From Planctomycetota bacterium (GTDB lineage: Bacteria > Planctomycetota > JAJSAM01), in assembly GCA_024274785.1 (NCBI GenBank), contig JAJSAM010000004.1, positions 1-64,000 of the forward strand: a stretch of DNA of 64,000 bases, written 5' to 3'. Shown one piece after another: positions 9,285 to 18,976 of this stretch. Position 1 is the first letter of the stretch. Each line of letters opens with the position of its first letter. A program made the position numbers and the translations under genes. The notes beneath the pieces are model-generated. The model was given only the letters and a program-made list of their open reading frames with translations. It did not search any database and was not told the DNA's origin.

Positions 9285-10951
9285 GCGTTGAGTTGTGCCT
9301 CGTCAATGATTTCGTAGGCGTAGCCCTGCTCGGTGAGGAATCGCTGGCGTTTTTCGGCGAACTCCTGGTCCCGCGTATCACGGGTGACCAGGGAGTAGAA
9401 GTGGGCGATGGCCCCGTTCTCCTTCGGACGCAGGATCCTTCACAGACGCTGGGCCTCCTCCTGCCGTGATCCGAAGGTCCCGCTGATCTGGATCAGCACG
9501 TTGGCCTCCGGCAGATCGACGGCGAAGTTGCCCACCTTGGAGACGAGGAGCAGGCTCAATTCCCCGGTGCGGAAGGCGTCGTAGAGCATCTGGCGCTCGT
9601 CGTTTCGCGTCTTGCCGGTGATGAGCGGTGCCTTCAGGGCGTCGCGGACCTTCTTCAACTGATCGAGGTACTGCCCGATCACGAGCACCCGCTTGCCGGC
9701 GTGCTTCTTGAGCAGCTGGTGAATGACCGGGGTCTTCTGCGGGTTTTCCGATCCGATCCTGAACTTCCGGCGCTGATCCGCGATGGCGTAGTCCATGCGA
9801 TGGTCCTCAGCCATGGCGATCCGCACCTCGGTACAGTTCGCCTGAGCGATCCAGCCCTGCTTCTCGAGCACCTTCCACGGCACGTCGAATTTCTTCGGCC
9901 CGATCAGGGAGAAGACCTCGTCCTCGCGTTCATCCTCCCGGATCAGGGTGGCGGTCAGGCCCAGGCGGCGGGTGGCCTGCAACTCCGCGGTCATGCGGAA
10001 CACGGGCGCGGGCAGAAGGTGCACCTCGTCGTAGACGATCAGGCCCCAGTCTTGTTCCTTGAAGATCCCGAAGTGCAGGAAAGCGTCCACCTTGGCACGG
10101 CGATAGGTGAGAATCTGGTAGGTCGACAGAGTGATCGGGCGGATGTTCTTCACCTCGCCCGAATACTCCCCGATGTCGTCCGGATCGATCTCGGTCTTGT
10201 CGATCAGCTCCTGCCGCCACTGCCGCACCGCCACCAGGCTGGTCGTGAGGACGAGAGTCTTGCGCTTCACCGCCGCCATGACGCCCATGCCCACGACCGT
10301 CTTGCCCGCACCACAGGGCAGGACGATCACGCCGCTGCCGCCCCGTGCGGAGCCTCCGGCGTGGAAGACGTCGACCGACTCCTGCTGGTACGGCCGCAGC
10401 ATGAACGGCTTGCCGTTGCGCATTTCCCGGGCCAGTTCGATCCGAAAGTGCTCACCCTTCGCATACCCGGCGAGGTCCTCCACCGGGTAGCCGATCTTGA
10501 TCATCGCCTGCTTGACGTGTCCCCGGCAGGCCGGGTCGAAAGCCAATGATCCATCGGGCAACCGCTCGAGGAGGTACTGCCTCGTCAAAGGGTTATGCTC
10601 GATCTCCACGAGGATCACGGGATCATCCGAGGCGAGGACCATCCCGTCGCCCCGACCCACAAGTCGAACCAGTCCATAACGCCGGACGTAATCCTCGATG
10701 TCCTTCTGGACGTTGCGAGGAAGGTCGTAACGGCAGAACTCCCGAAGCGACTCGACCATCTCCTCCGCGGACATCCCGGCCGAGGCCGCGTTCCAGATGG
10801 AGAGCGGCGTGATTCGATAGAAGTGTATGTGCTCCGGCGACTTCTCGAGCTCGGCGAAGCGTGAAATCCGGTCGCGGGCGTCGTGGTAGGAGGGGTTATC
10901 GACCTCGAGGAGGACCGACCGATCGCTCTGAACGATCAGGGGCTTCTCCAC
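9281..10951 (-). CDS. XPB/RAD25-like SF2 helicase, interrupted by in-frame TGA at 9440-9442 inside motif VI
   Basis: Walker A LPCGAGKTVVG, DEAH-type VYDEVHLL, GLTATLIRED, GSRQEEAQRL-TGA-RILRPKENGAIAHFYSLVTRDTRDQEFAEKRQRFLTEQGYAYEIIDEAQLNA-TGA. GTG start at 10951 with GGAGGT upstream. Confidence 0.85.
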
Positions 10952-11147
10952 TGAAGTGCGACCTCCGTCTCTCTGGTATCGATCGAATCGGGTCGTCCGC
11001 GTTTTTCAGGCCGGAAGATCCCGGAAACCACCAAATCTATGGGCGCGTACCGGCACCGGCCAGATTTTTCCGGGAACCGGGGGCGTCCGAGCGTGCAGAT
11101 GGGTGGTCCCTTACTGATCGGCCCATCGCATTCCGGAAGTGAAGCTT

Positions 11148-11933
11148 TCAGAGCACACGAAGAGGATGCAGGTTGTCCCGGATCGCCTCGTGCAGCAGGC
11201 CGTTGCTCGCCACGACGTGACCGCAGTCGAGGTAACGGTCGCCGCCATGAAAGTCGGTGATCCGCCCTCCGGCCGCGAGCAGGATCGCCGCTCCTCCGGC
11301 CACGTCCCACGGCGCCAGGTGCAGTTCCCAGAAACCATCGATCCGGCCCGCCGCGACGAAGGCCAGATCGAGCGCGGCGGCCCCGGCCCGGCGGATGCTC
11401 CGCGCCAGGAAGATCAGCTTCGAAAAGTTATCGACGTTGTGGTCCGGGTGCTCGTTGCGAACGTACGCAAATCCCGTAGCAAGCATCGCTTCGATCAGCT
11501 CATCGGTTTCGGATACCCGGATCGGGGCACCATTCATGGTGGCGCCGCGGCCGATCTCGCCGGAGAACGTCTCGTCGAGGACCGGAGCGTGCACGACCCC
11601 CAGCCGCGGAACGCCGTCCACCACGAGGCCGATCGACACCGCGAAGAAGGGATGGCCGTGGGCGAAATTGATCGTGCCATCCAGCGGATCGACGACCCAG
11701 ACGTGGCGGCCGTCCCCGGCCACGCCCCCCCTCTCCTCACCGTTGATACCGTGGTTTGGAAAGCGCTCACGGAGGGCCGCGACAATCAGATCCTCCGACG
11801 CTCGATCCGCCGCGGTCACCAGGTTCCGCACCTGGACCTTCCGATCGACGATCACGGCCCGCCCAAGGGGCAGGAAGTGTGAGAGCAGGGTCTCCCCGGC
11901 CCGGCGAGCGAGACTTTCGGCAAACTCAAGCAT
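11148..11933 (-). CDS. suhB: Inositol-1-monophosphatase family protein
   Basis: INGEERGG...WVVDPLDGTINFAHG and WDVAGGAAILLAAGG motifs. Confidence 0.9.
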   Translation of the reverse strand: MLEFAESLARRAGETLLSHFLPLGRAVIVDRKVQVRNLVTAADRASEDLIVAALRERFPNHGINGEERGGVAGDGRHVWVVDPLDGTINFAHGHPFFAVSIGLVVDGVPRLGVVHAPVLDETFSGEIGRGATMNGAPIRVSETDELIEAMLATGFAYVRNEHPDHNVDNFSKLIFLARSIRRAGAAALDLAFVAAGRIDGFWELHLAPWDVAGGAAILLAAGGRITDFHGGDRYLDCGHVVASNGLLHEAIRDNLHPLRVL

Positions 11934-12252
11934 CGTCGTTTCTCCGCTCCCGGCCCTCCCGGCGCAGCTTTTCCCACCAGGTCATCCGATTTCCGATTTC
12001 ACGCTCGAAGCCGGCGTTGCCAGGACCGTAGTACACCGTGCCGGCGATACCGTCCGGCAGGTATTCCTGCGAAACCGCCTGGTCGATGTAGTCATGCGGA
12101 TACTCATCCCCCTCGATCAGGCGGCGCAAGGGCAGCCCCTCCCCGGCGAGTTCTACCTGTCCGTGGAACCCGTCGAAGGAGAGCGGCCGCACCCGCTCCG
12201 CGGGCGGTGAATGCTTGCCCCGCTCCTCGCCCGTGTTTCCGAGCAGGTCCAC
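11926..12252 (-). CDS. Conserved-looking hypothetical protein, GTG start
   Basis: 108 aa between dacB and suhB: TAGTG overlap with dacB stop, 8-nt overlap with suhB start. Confidence 0.5.
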   Translation of the reverse strand: MDLLGNTGEERGKHSPPAERVRPLSFDGFHGQVELAGEGLPLRRLIEGDEYPHDYIDQAVSQEYLPDGIAGTVYYGPGNAGFEREIGNRMTWWEKLRREGRERRNDDA

Positions 12253-13703
12253 TACCGCTCCCGGCGCAGGATCCGGCAGACCCCGTCCTGGAGGGCTCTG
12301 GCTTTCGACGTCGGCAGGCGCGGATCGTTCACCAGTACCGCGAAGGCGAAGACGCGGCCGCTCTCCGCGCGCACGTAGCCCGCCAGGGCGGACACGCCCC
12401 GGATGGTGCCGGTCTTCGCCCGGACATCGCTGCCGAGGTCCGCCAGGCGCCTGCGCAGGCTGCCGTTCTGCGCGCCGCCGGAGGGGAGCGTTGCCAGGAA
12501 AGGCGTCGGATCCCCGGTACTCAGAATGTGGGTCAGCCACGTCGTCATCGCTCGCGGAGAGACCAGGTTCTTGCGGGAGAGGCCGGATCCGTCCTCCTGG
12601 TGGAACTCTGCCGGGGGGATCCCGAGTCCTGCCGCGAGCGCGCCCGTCACCGCAGCGCCGGCCGCGAAGGAACCCTCGCCGGCCTCCACCACTCCGAGGG
12701 TCTTCAGCAGGCACTCGGCGAAGAGATTCTGGCTGCGGCGGTTGGTGATCCCGAGGACCTCGAGCAAGGGCGTCTCCACCACGGCCAGAAGCACGGGTTC
12801 CGAAAGCGCGGCTGCCGCGCCCCGACGGGCGACCACTTTCCCGCGAACGGACACCCCGGCACGGACCAGGGCGCGGTGCAGAACGTGGCCGAAGAAGATC
12901 GTCGGATCCGGCACCGTCACTTCCGCGTCATATCCGGCGGACTTGATCCAGACCCTGCCCCGGACCCTGACGATGCTCCGGTCCGCCTTCACATCGACGA
13001 TGATCACCTGCTCGGACTTTTTCGAGGTCGTGGTGATCCGGTTCTCCAGCCGGTATGCACCGGACGCGGGCCGGAGGGAAACGACCGCCGGCGCGCCGGA
13101 CGCGGCCCCGGGCTTTACCGCGACCGTCAGGCAACTCCTCGCCACCGTGAGCGCGGAGACCCCGGCGCAATACCACTTGTGGAGCTGATTTGCCGGCCAG
13201 CTCGGATGACGCAGCATCCGGTCGAACCGGGAGTCATCGACCACCAGGTTCCCGGCGATGCGTTTCACACCGCTTCTGGCGATCCGTGTCGCCAGTTCGT
13301 CAACCAGCGCCCGCTCGCCGTCGTCCCCGCCCTTGACGCCGAGGGTCGGATCGCCGCCGCCGTGAATCACCAGGTCACCGGCCAGGACTCCGTCCCCGCC
13401 CGGAGCGGCAGAGGCCACGGCCCTGGTTTCGAACCGGTACTCCCGGCCGAGCAGCAGCCAGGCGGCACCGGTCGTGAAGAGCTTCATCGTGGATGCGGGC
13501 ATCCGCGGTTTCTTCTCCGCCGCCGCGAAGACGCTCCGGCCGGTGCCGGCGTCCTCCACATGGATCCCGAAAGTCCCAGGCGCCGGCGCATTTTTCAGGA
13601 GCAACCGCCGCAGCGCATCCGTGATCTGCGCGTCGCTCTCGTCGGCCCGGGCCAGGGGCAGGATGAGCAGCAGGAAAAACAGGAACAGCGCGAAACGGCG
13701 CAC
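12252..13703 (-). CDS. dacB: D-alanyl-D-alanine carboxypeptidase/endopeptidase (PBP4 family)
   Basis: Signal peptide; SxxK (ASTMKL), SxN-like (GLSRKN) and KTG (AKTGTIRG) motifs. Confidence 0.9.
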   Translation of the reverse strand: MRRFALFLFFLLLILPLARADESDAQITDALRRLLLKNAPAPGTFGIHVEDAGTGRSVFAAAEKKPRMPASTMKLFTTGAAWLLLGREYRFETRAVASAAPGGDGVLAGDLVIHGGGDPTLGVKGGDDGERALVDELATRIARSGVKRIAGNLVVDDSRFDRMLRHPSWPANQLHKWYCAGVSALTVARSCLTVAVKPGAASGAPAVVSLRPASGAYRLENRITTTSKKSEQVIIVDVKADRSIVRVRGRVWIKSAGYDAEVTVPDPTIFFGHVLHRALVRAGVSVRGKVVARRGAAAALSEPVLLAVVETPLLEVLGITNRRSQNLFAECLLKTLGVVEAGEGSFAAGAAVTGALAAGLGIPPAEFHQEDGSGLSRKNLVSPRAMTTWLTHILSTGDPTPFLATLPSGGAQNGSLRRRLADLGSDVRAKTGTIRGVSALAGYVRAESGRVFAFAVLVNDPRLPTSKARALQDGVCRILRRER

Positions 13704-13705
13704 GT

Positions 13706-14575
13706 TCAGAGTCCCCTCAGGTACTCGGGCTTCAGGGAGATCCGGCCGTCGAGGGCCGCGTCGATCGTCTCGAGCAGGCGCTCCCGGTCGCCGGGAAACC
13801 GGCCTTTCAGGGGCAGGTAGTTGCTGGCGTGGTTCGCACGGAAGATGCTGCCCGCGAGTTCGAGGTGCAAGACGATCTCCCGCAGCTCCCGTAGCGACTC
13901 CTCCGGGGTGATCAGTTCGAACCGGCCTTCGTCGAGCTCCTCGTGAAGCACGGTGCCCTCGACCGGCGTGACGGTCAGGAATGCGGCGAAGCGGGGTTGC
14001 ATGCGGTTCAGGGCGGCCGCGGTGGCGCGCGCGTGGCGAAGCGAATGCTCCCGCCCGCCCATGCCGAGGAGCGACATCACCGACATCCTGATCCCCGCCG
14101 CCTGGGCCCGTCGGACAGCTTCGACCATCTCATCGACGCTGGCGCCCTTCCTGATCCTCGTCACCGTCTCCGGATCGCCGCTCTCCAGGCCGAGGTACCC
14201 TATCGTCAGGCCGGCGTCGGCGATATCGCGCAGCTCGTCATCCGTCTTCGCAGCCACGTTCGCGGCATTGATGTACGCCCCGACCCGCTGCAGGCCCGGA
14301 AAGGTCTCACGAACGGCCGCGAGGATCCGCAGCAGCTTTCGTGCGGAGAGGACGAAGGCGTCGCCATCGAGCAGGAACACCCGCCGCACGTCTCCGAGCG
14401 TCGCCTTCGCCATCGCCAGATCCTCGAGCACCTCCTTCTCCGGCCGGACACGGAACCTCTTGGCCAGATACATCGCGCAGTAGGTACAGTCGTTGTGGCT
14501 GCAGCCGGTGGTGACCGGGAGCAGGTAGCTGTTCGCTTCGCTCGGCGGACGGAAGACGGGTTCCACATACCTCAT
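13706..14575 (-). CDS. Radical SAM protein
   Basis: CSHNDCTYCAMY cluster motif (CX4CX2C), LDGDAF, GLESGDPETVTRIRKG. Confidence 0.85.
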   Translation of the reverse strand: MRYVEPVFRPPSEANSYLLPVTTGCSHNDCTYCAMYLAKRFRVRPEKEVLEDLAMAKATLGDVRRVFLLDGDAFVLSARKLLRILAAVRETFPGLQRVGAYINAANVAAKTDDELRDIADAGLTIGYLGLESGDPETVTRIRKGASVDEMVEAVRRAQAAGIRMSVMSLLGMGGREHSLRHARATAAALNRMQPRFAAFLTVTPVEGTVLHEELDEGRFELITPEESLRELREIVLHLELAGSIFRANHASNYLPLKGRFPGDRERLLETIDAALDGRISLKPEYLRGL

Positions 14576-14672
14576 CTCCGGAGTTTAACCCGCGTGGGGG
14601 GGATCAACGCAACTCAGGCCGACTGTCGGAGAGGCGGGGAGGCCGTTTCCGACCCGGGCGCGACCAGCTCCG

Positions 14673-15143
14673 TCAGCGCTCCATCATCCGCATGCGGTCG
14701 TTGCGGATCATCAGGAGGATCAGGTTCTCGAACCAGCTCCCGATCCCCCTCACCTGCTGCGCCAGAGAGACGTTCCCGTTCGCCTGGATCAGTACCTCGG
14801 GATCGTCGCCCGGCGGCACCAGCGTCACCGTCAGGATCTTGCAGTGGATAACCAGGGACCGCACCTGGAGCACGCAATCGCCCGATCCCTCCCAGGTGCT
14901 CTTTCCGTCCGCCGCGATCCAGCCGGAACTCAGCCCCTCGAGATGAAGTTCATCGGCGTAGAAATCAGGCAGGATGACCGTGACCTCATCCCCGACGATC
15001 TCGGTGGGGTTCTCGATGGCATGCTGGTACTTCTCGAGCTTCGGCCCCTCCTCCGGAGCCGGCCTGCGCTCGGGGGTCGAATTCGGCTTCGACTGGCAGG
15101 ACGCCGACACGGCGAGCAGGAGGAGAAGAGCGGCGCATCTCAT
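14673..15143 (-). CDS. Putative lipoprotein
   Basis: Signal sequence with lipobox AVSASC; ATGA overlap with galE stop. Confidence 0.65.
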   Translation of the reverse strand: MRCAALLLLLAVSASCQSKPNSTPERRPAPEEGPKLEKYQHAIENPTEIVGDEVTVILPDFYADELHLEGLSSGWIAADGKSTWEGSGDCVLQVRSLVIHCKILTVTLVPPGDDPEVLIQANGNVSLAQQVRGIGSWFENLILLMIRNDRMRMMER

Positions 15144-16132
15144 CCTCCGTACCCCCCCCGGTGGGCCACCCGCCAGGTCCAGGCGGTTTCGACAATTTCG
15201 GTGAGGGAGGAGTGTTCCGGCGCCCAGCCGAGCACCTCCCGCGCCCGGCCCGGTCGCGCCACCAGGCTCGCCGGGTCACCGGGGCGCCGGTCGCCGAAAT
15301 CATGCGGGACGTCGTTCCCCGAGAGCCCGGCCACCTCGGCGATGACCTCCAACACCGAACAGCCCGTTCCCGTCCCGAGGTTCAGGGCCATGGACTCGCC
15401 GCCGTCGAGCAGGTGGCCGATACCGCGCACGTGAGCATCGGCCAGGTCGGTCACGTGGATGTAGTCGCGAACGCACGTGCCGTCCGGCGTGTCGTAGTCC
15501 GTTCCAAAGACCGTCACGGCGCGGGCGGGGCCGAGCGCGGCGTCGATGACGAGCGGGAGCAGGTGCGTCTCCGGATCGTGATCCTCGCCGAGTTCGCCGT
15601 CGGGGTCCGCACCGGCGGCGTTGAAATAGCGCAGTGCCATGTATTCGATCTCGCCCGCTCCCCGCAGATCATCGAGCGCCCACTCCATCACCGCCTTCGT
15701 ACGGCCGTACGGATTGATCGGAGCGAAGGGGCGTTGCTCGATGAGCGGTTCCCCTGCTGGATCACCGTAGACCGCGCAGGAGGATGAGAACAGGATGGGG
15801 CGCACGCGATGCGCGACGAGTGCGTCGAGCAGGGACAGAGTACCCACGACGTTGTTGTCGTAGTATGCGCGGGGCTGGCCGACCGAGACCCCGACGTAGC
15901 AGTGTGCGGCGAAGTGGATGACCGCGTCGATGCCCCCGCCCGAAAGGGCCGCATCCAGCACCGCCCGATCGTGAATCCGGCCGACGACGATTTCGACCTC
16001 CTCCGGAACCGCCAAACGATGCCCCTCCGAGAAGTCGTCGAGGACCACCGGTTCATGTCCCGCCGCGAGCAGCGCCTTGACGGTGTGACTCCCGATGTAC
16101 CCGGCGCCGCCCGTGACCAGGATTCGACTCAT
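15140..16132 (-). CDS. galE: UDP-glucose 4-epimerase
   Basis: MSRILVTGGAGYIGSH, FSSSCAVYG, NPYGRTK, ALRYFNAAGAD; start MSR at 16132. Confidence 0.92.
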   Translation of the reverse strand: MSRILVTGGAGYIGSHTVKALLAAGHEPVVLDDFSEGHRLAVPEEVEIVVGRIHDRAVLDAALSGGGIDAVIHFAAHCYVGVSVGQPRAYYDNNVVGTLSLLDALVAHRVRPILFSSSCAVYGDPAGEPLIEQRPFAPINPYGRTKAVMEWALDDLRGAGEIEYMALRYFNAAGADPDGELGEDHDPETHLLPLVIDAALGPARAVTVFGTDYDTPDGTCVRDYIHVTDLADAHVRGIGHLLDGGESMALNLGTGTGCSVLEVIAEVAGLSGNDVPHDFGDRRPGDPASLVARPGRAREVLGWAPEHSSLTEIVETAWTWRVAHRGGYGG

Positions 16133-16857
16133 CAGTTCACCACTCCGCCGGCAAGGATCCGCGCCGGCGTCTCCGTAACCATGGCCGTCGCCCGTTCCGG
16201 CCCCACGATCTTCGCGGCCGCCTTCACCGCTTCCGCGAGCCCCGGCGGGCGCCGCACCGGATTGTGCGCGTCCGAGGCGATGATGTCCACCACCCCCCAC
16301 TTCAGGAGTTTACGGCAGACCTTCTCGGTCTTACGGCCGAACTTACCGAGGATCGACTGCGCGGTGAGTTGCATGAGCACGCCACGATCCCGCAGTTCGA
16401 GAACGATCTTCGGATTCGCGACGACTTCGAAATTCCGTTCCGGGTGGGCGAGCACGGGGAAATGGCCGGCCATCTGGATGGAGAAGATGACCTCCTTGAT
16501 GTTGCCGGGAATGGTCGTCACCGGGAGTTCGAACAGGAAGTAGCGGCCATCCTCGGAATACGGCAGCAACGTCCCATCCTCGATACCCTCGGGGATATCC
16601 TCCGAAAAGTGAATCTCCGCCGCCAGCGAAAGGTCGATACGGATGTTCTCCCGGGCGGTCGCGGCCTCCACTTCCGCGAGCCGTTCGCGAGCCAGGGCGG
16701 GCTCGACGTGGTAGCCCGCCGGGTGCCGCTGATGCGGTGTGGCGACCATACGGGTGACCCCGTCGGCTGCCGCTGTGTGGAGCATCTCGATGGTGTCCTC
16801 GATCGTGCGCGCGCCGTCGTCCACATCGAAGAGGAAGTGACTGTGCAGGTCGATCAA
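16132..16857 (-). CDS. PHP-type CpsB/CapC/Wzb-like tyrosine-protein phosphatase, TTG start
   Basis: IDLHSHFLFDVDDGARTIEDTIEML, VATPH, LAHPERN, IASDAHNP; TTGA overlap with glyS stop. Confidence 0.8.
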   Translation of the reverse strand: MIDLHSHFLFDVDDGARTIEDTIEMLHTAAADGVTRMVATPHQRHPAGYHVEPALARERLAEVEAATARENIRIDLSLAAEIHFSEDIPEGIEDGTLLPYSEDGRYFLFELPVTTIPGNIKEVIFSIQMAGHFPVLAHPERNFEVVANPKIVLELRDRGVLMQLTAQSILGKFGRKTEKVCRKLLKWGVVDIIASDAHNPVRRPPGLAEAVKAAAKIVGPERATAMVTETPARILAGGVVN

Positions 16858-18962
16858 GAAGCGCTCTTCCCGGCTCTCTTCGCAACCTTCGAGAGATCCG
16901 CCACCGGCCCGCCGAAGAGGCCGTTCACTTCGCGAAGCAGAGCCAGACGGTTCGCGCGAAGTGCCGGGTCTTCCACGTTGACGAATACCTTCTCGAAGAA
17001 CGCGTGCACCGGGCCCCCGAAGGCCTCGGCGAAACGCCGTCCGAGCGTCACGTAGTCCTCCGCCAGAAGCAGCGCGTCCAGTTCCTCGCGAACCTGCGCC
17101 AGCACCAGGCCCACCGTCTGTTCCTCTTCCTCGACCAGGAGTTCGGGGTCGAGCGGCACACCCTTGCCCATGTCCCGCGTGATATTCGCAGTGCGCTCCA
17201 CCACGACCATCAGCGGATCGAAAAACGGTTCGTCGGCCATCTTCATCAGTGCTTCGGTCCGACGCCGGCAGGACCGGGCGTCGAACGGGACGGCACTCGC
17301 ACCCATCGCCGCCCGGACGAGGTCGTAGCGCAGGCCCGCATCGACCGACCACTGGTAGAACCGTTCCCTGACGAACCCTAGCACCTGCTCCGTCAACTCG
17401 CCGCGGCGCGCCGCATCCAGACCGGGCAGTGTCCCCGCCGCCGCGAAAAGTGCCGCCTCGAGGTCCAGTGACACTTCCTTCTCGCAGGTCACACGGATGA
17501 TGCCGAGCGCCTGGCGGCGCAGCCCGAACGGATCGGACGATCCGCTCGGCAAGCCCGCCACACTCACGAAGGAGACCAGGTTGTCGAGCTTCTCCGAGAG
17601 CGCCACCACCAGAGACACCGGACCGCGCGGCAGGTCGTCGCGCGGCCCGCGCGGGCGGTAGTGATCCTCGATGGCCAGGGCTACCGCTTCATCTTCGCCG
17701 TCCCGTCCCGCGTAGATCCGGCCCACCGTGCCCTGCAGTTCGGGGAATTCGCCGACCATCTCCGTCAACAGGTCGGCCTTGCAGAGCAGAGCCGCCCGCC
17801 GGACCTTTGCGACCGGCGCATCGAGACCGGTCGCATCGACCAGGAAGTCCCCCGCCAGGGACTCCATTCGCCTCACTTTGTCGCCGTAGCTCCCGAGCTC
17901 ACGGTGTACCGACTTGTCGTCGAGATCGGGAACGAGGTCGGAAAGGCGCGTCTTCCGATCCTCGCCGTTGAAGAACCGCGCGTCGGCGAGGCGCGAGCAC
18001 AGGACCCGCTCCATGCCCTCCCGCACCAGGTCGGCCGCCTCCTTCCGCCGGTCCATGACCGCCAGGAAGCGGGGCTCCATACCACCATCCGGCGTGACGA
18101 CCGGGAAGAAGCGCAGGTGCACCCGCATGGCCGTTTCGAGCACCTCCACCGGCAATTCCAGGTACTCGTCCTCGATCGTGCCGGTGAGGATGTTCGGCCA
18201 CTCCGCCATGCCGATGACCTCGGAGAGCAGGCCCGGGTGGACCGCGGCGGCGGCGGCGTCACCGGCCGCCGCCGCAATCCCGGCGAGGATGTGCAGGCGC
18301 CGCTCTTTCGGATCGACCATCACAAAATGCTCCCCGAGCACCTCGCGGTACCGTTCGAGGTTCGCCGATTCGAGAGGGATGGCTTCGGGCGCGAGGAACG
18401 CGTGCCCCCGCGTCTCCCGCGAGGCGGTCAGCCCGGCCGCGGCAAGAGGCAGCGCTTCTTCGCCGAGGATCGCGGTCAGATAGCGGATCGGTCGGGCGAA
18501 GGTCGTGTCGCTGCCCGTCCATCGCATGCTCTTCGGGAAGGGGGTCGAACGCAGTGCATTCGGCAGCACCCTCCCGAGGACTGCCGCCGCGCTTTCGCCG
18601 GCCACGGTGACCGCCGCGCTCACGTAAGAGCCCTTCTTCGTCTCCACGAGCTTCAGCTCCGAAGGGTCCACGCCCTGCCCCCGGGCGAAACCGAGCGCTG
18701 CCTTCGTCGGATTGCCGTCGGCATCGAAGGCCGCCCTCGCCGGAGGTCCCCGCCGATCTTCCGTAACGCTCTCTCCGGTCGCGGAAACGTCGGTCAGGTG
18801 AATCACCATTCTCCGGTGCGTGTGAAGAAGCGTCAGCACACCGGTCTTCAAGCGAGCGCCGGACAGCCCCTTCCGGAGAGCATCCCCGATCGATTCGACC
18901 GCGGCGGGAATGTAGGAGGAGGGAATCTCCTCCGTCCCGATCTCGATGAGCAGGTCAGGCAT
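16854..18962 (-). CDS. glyS: Glycine--tRNA ligase beta subunit
   Basis: MPDLLIEIGTEEIPSSYIPAA...RRGPPARAAFDADGNPTKAALGFARG. Confidence 0.92.
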   Translation of the reverse strand: MPDLLIEIGTEEIPSSYIPAAVESIGDALRKGLSGARLKTGVLTLLHTHRRMVIHLTDVSATGESVTEDRRGPPARAAFDADGNPTKAALGFARGQGVDPSELKLVETKKGSYVSAAVTVAGESAAAVLGRVLPNALRSTPFPKSMRWTGSDTTFARPIRYLTAILGEEALPLAAAGLTASRETRGHAFLAPEAIPLESANLERYREVLGEHFVMVDPKERRLHILAGIAAAAGDAAAAAVHPGLLSEVIGMAEWPNILTGTIEDEYLELPVEVLETAMRVHLRFFPVVTPDGGMEPRFLAVMDRRKEAADLVREGMERVLCSRLADARFFNGEDRKTRLSDLVPDLDDKSVHRELGSYGDKVRRMESLAGDFLVDATGLDAPVAKVRRAALLCKADLLTEMVGEFPELQGTVGRIYAGRDGEDEAVALAIEDHYRPRGPRDDLPRGPVSLVVALSEKLDNLVSFVSVAGLPSGSSDPFGLRRQALGIIRVTCEKEVSLDLEAALFAAAGTLPGLDAARRGELTEQVLGFVRERFYQWSVDAGLRYDLVRAAMGASAVPFDARSCRRRTEALMKMADEPFFDPLMVVVERTANITRDMGKGVPLDPELLVEEEEQTVGLVLAQVREELDALLLAEDYVTLGRRFAEAFGGPVHAFFEKVFVNVEDPALRANRLALLREVNGLFGGPVADLSKVAKRAGKSAS

Positions 18963-18976
18963 GGCGACTCCTCAGC

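Noticed and set aside
9440-9442. Selenocysteine or global UGA-to-Gly recoding
   Set aside because: Motif VI needs Gly, not Sec, and no SECIS-like element was evident; TGA clearly terminates many genes here (e.g. galE, glyS, hflX).
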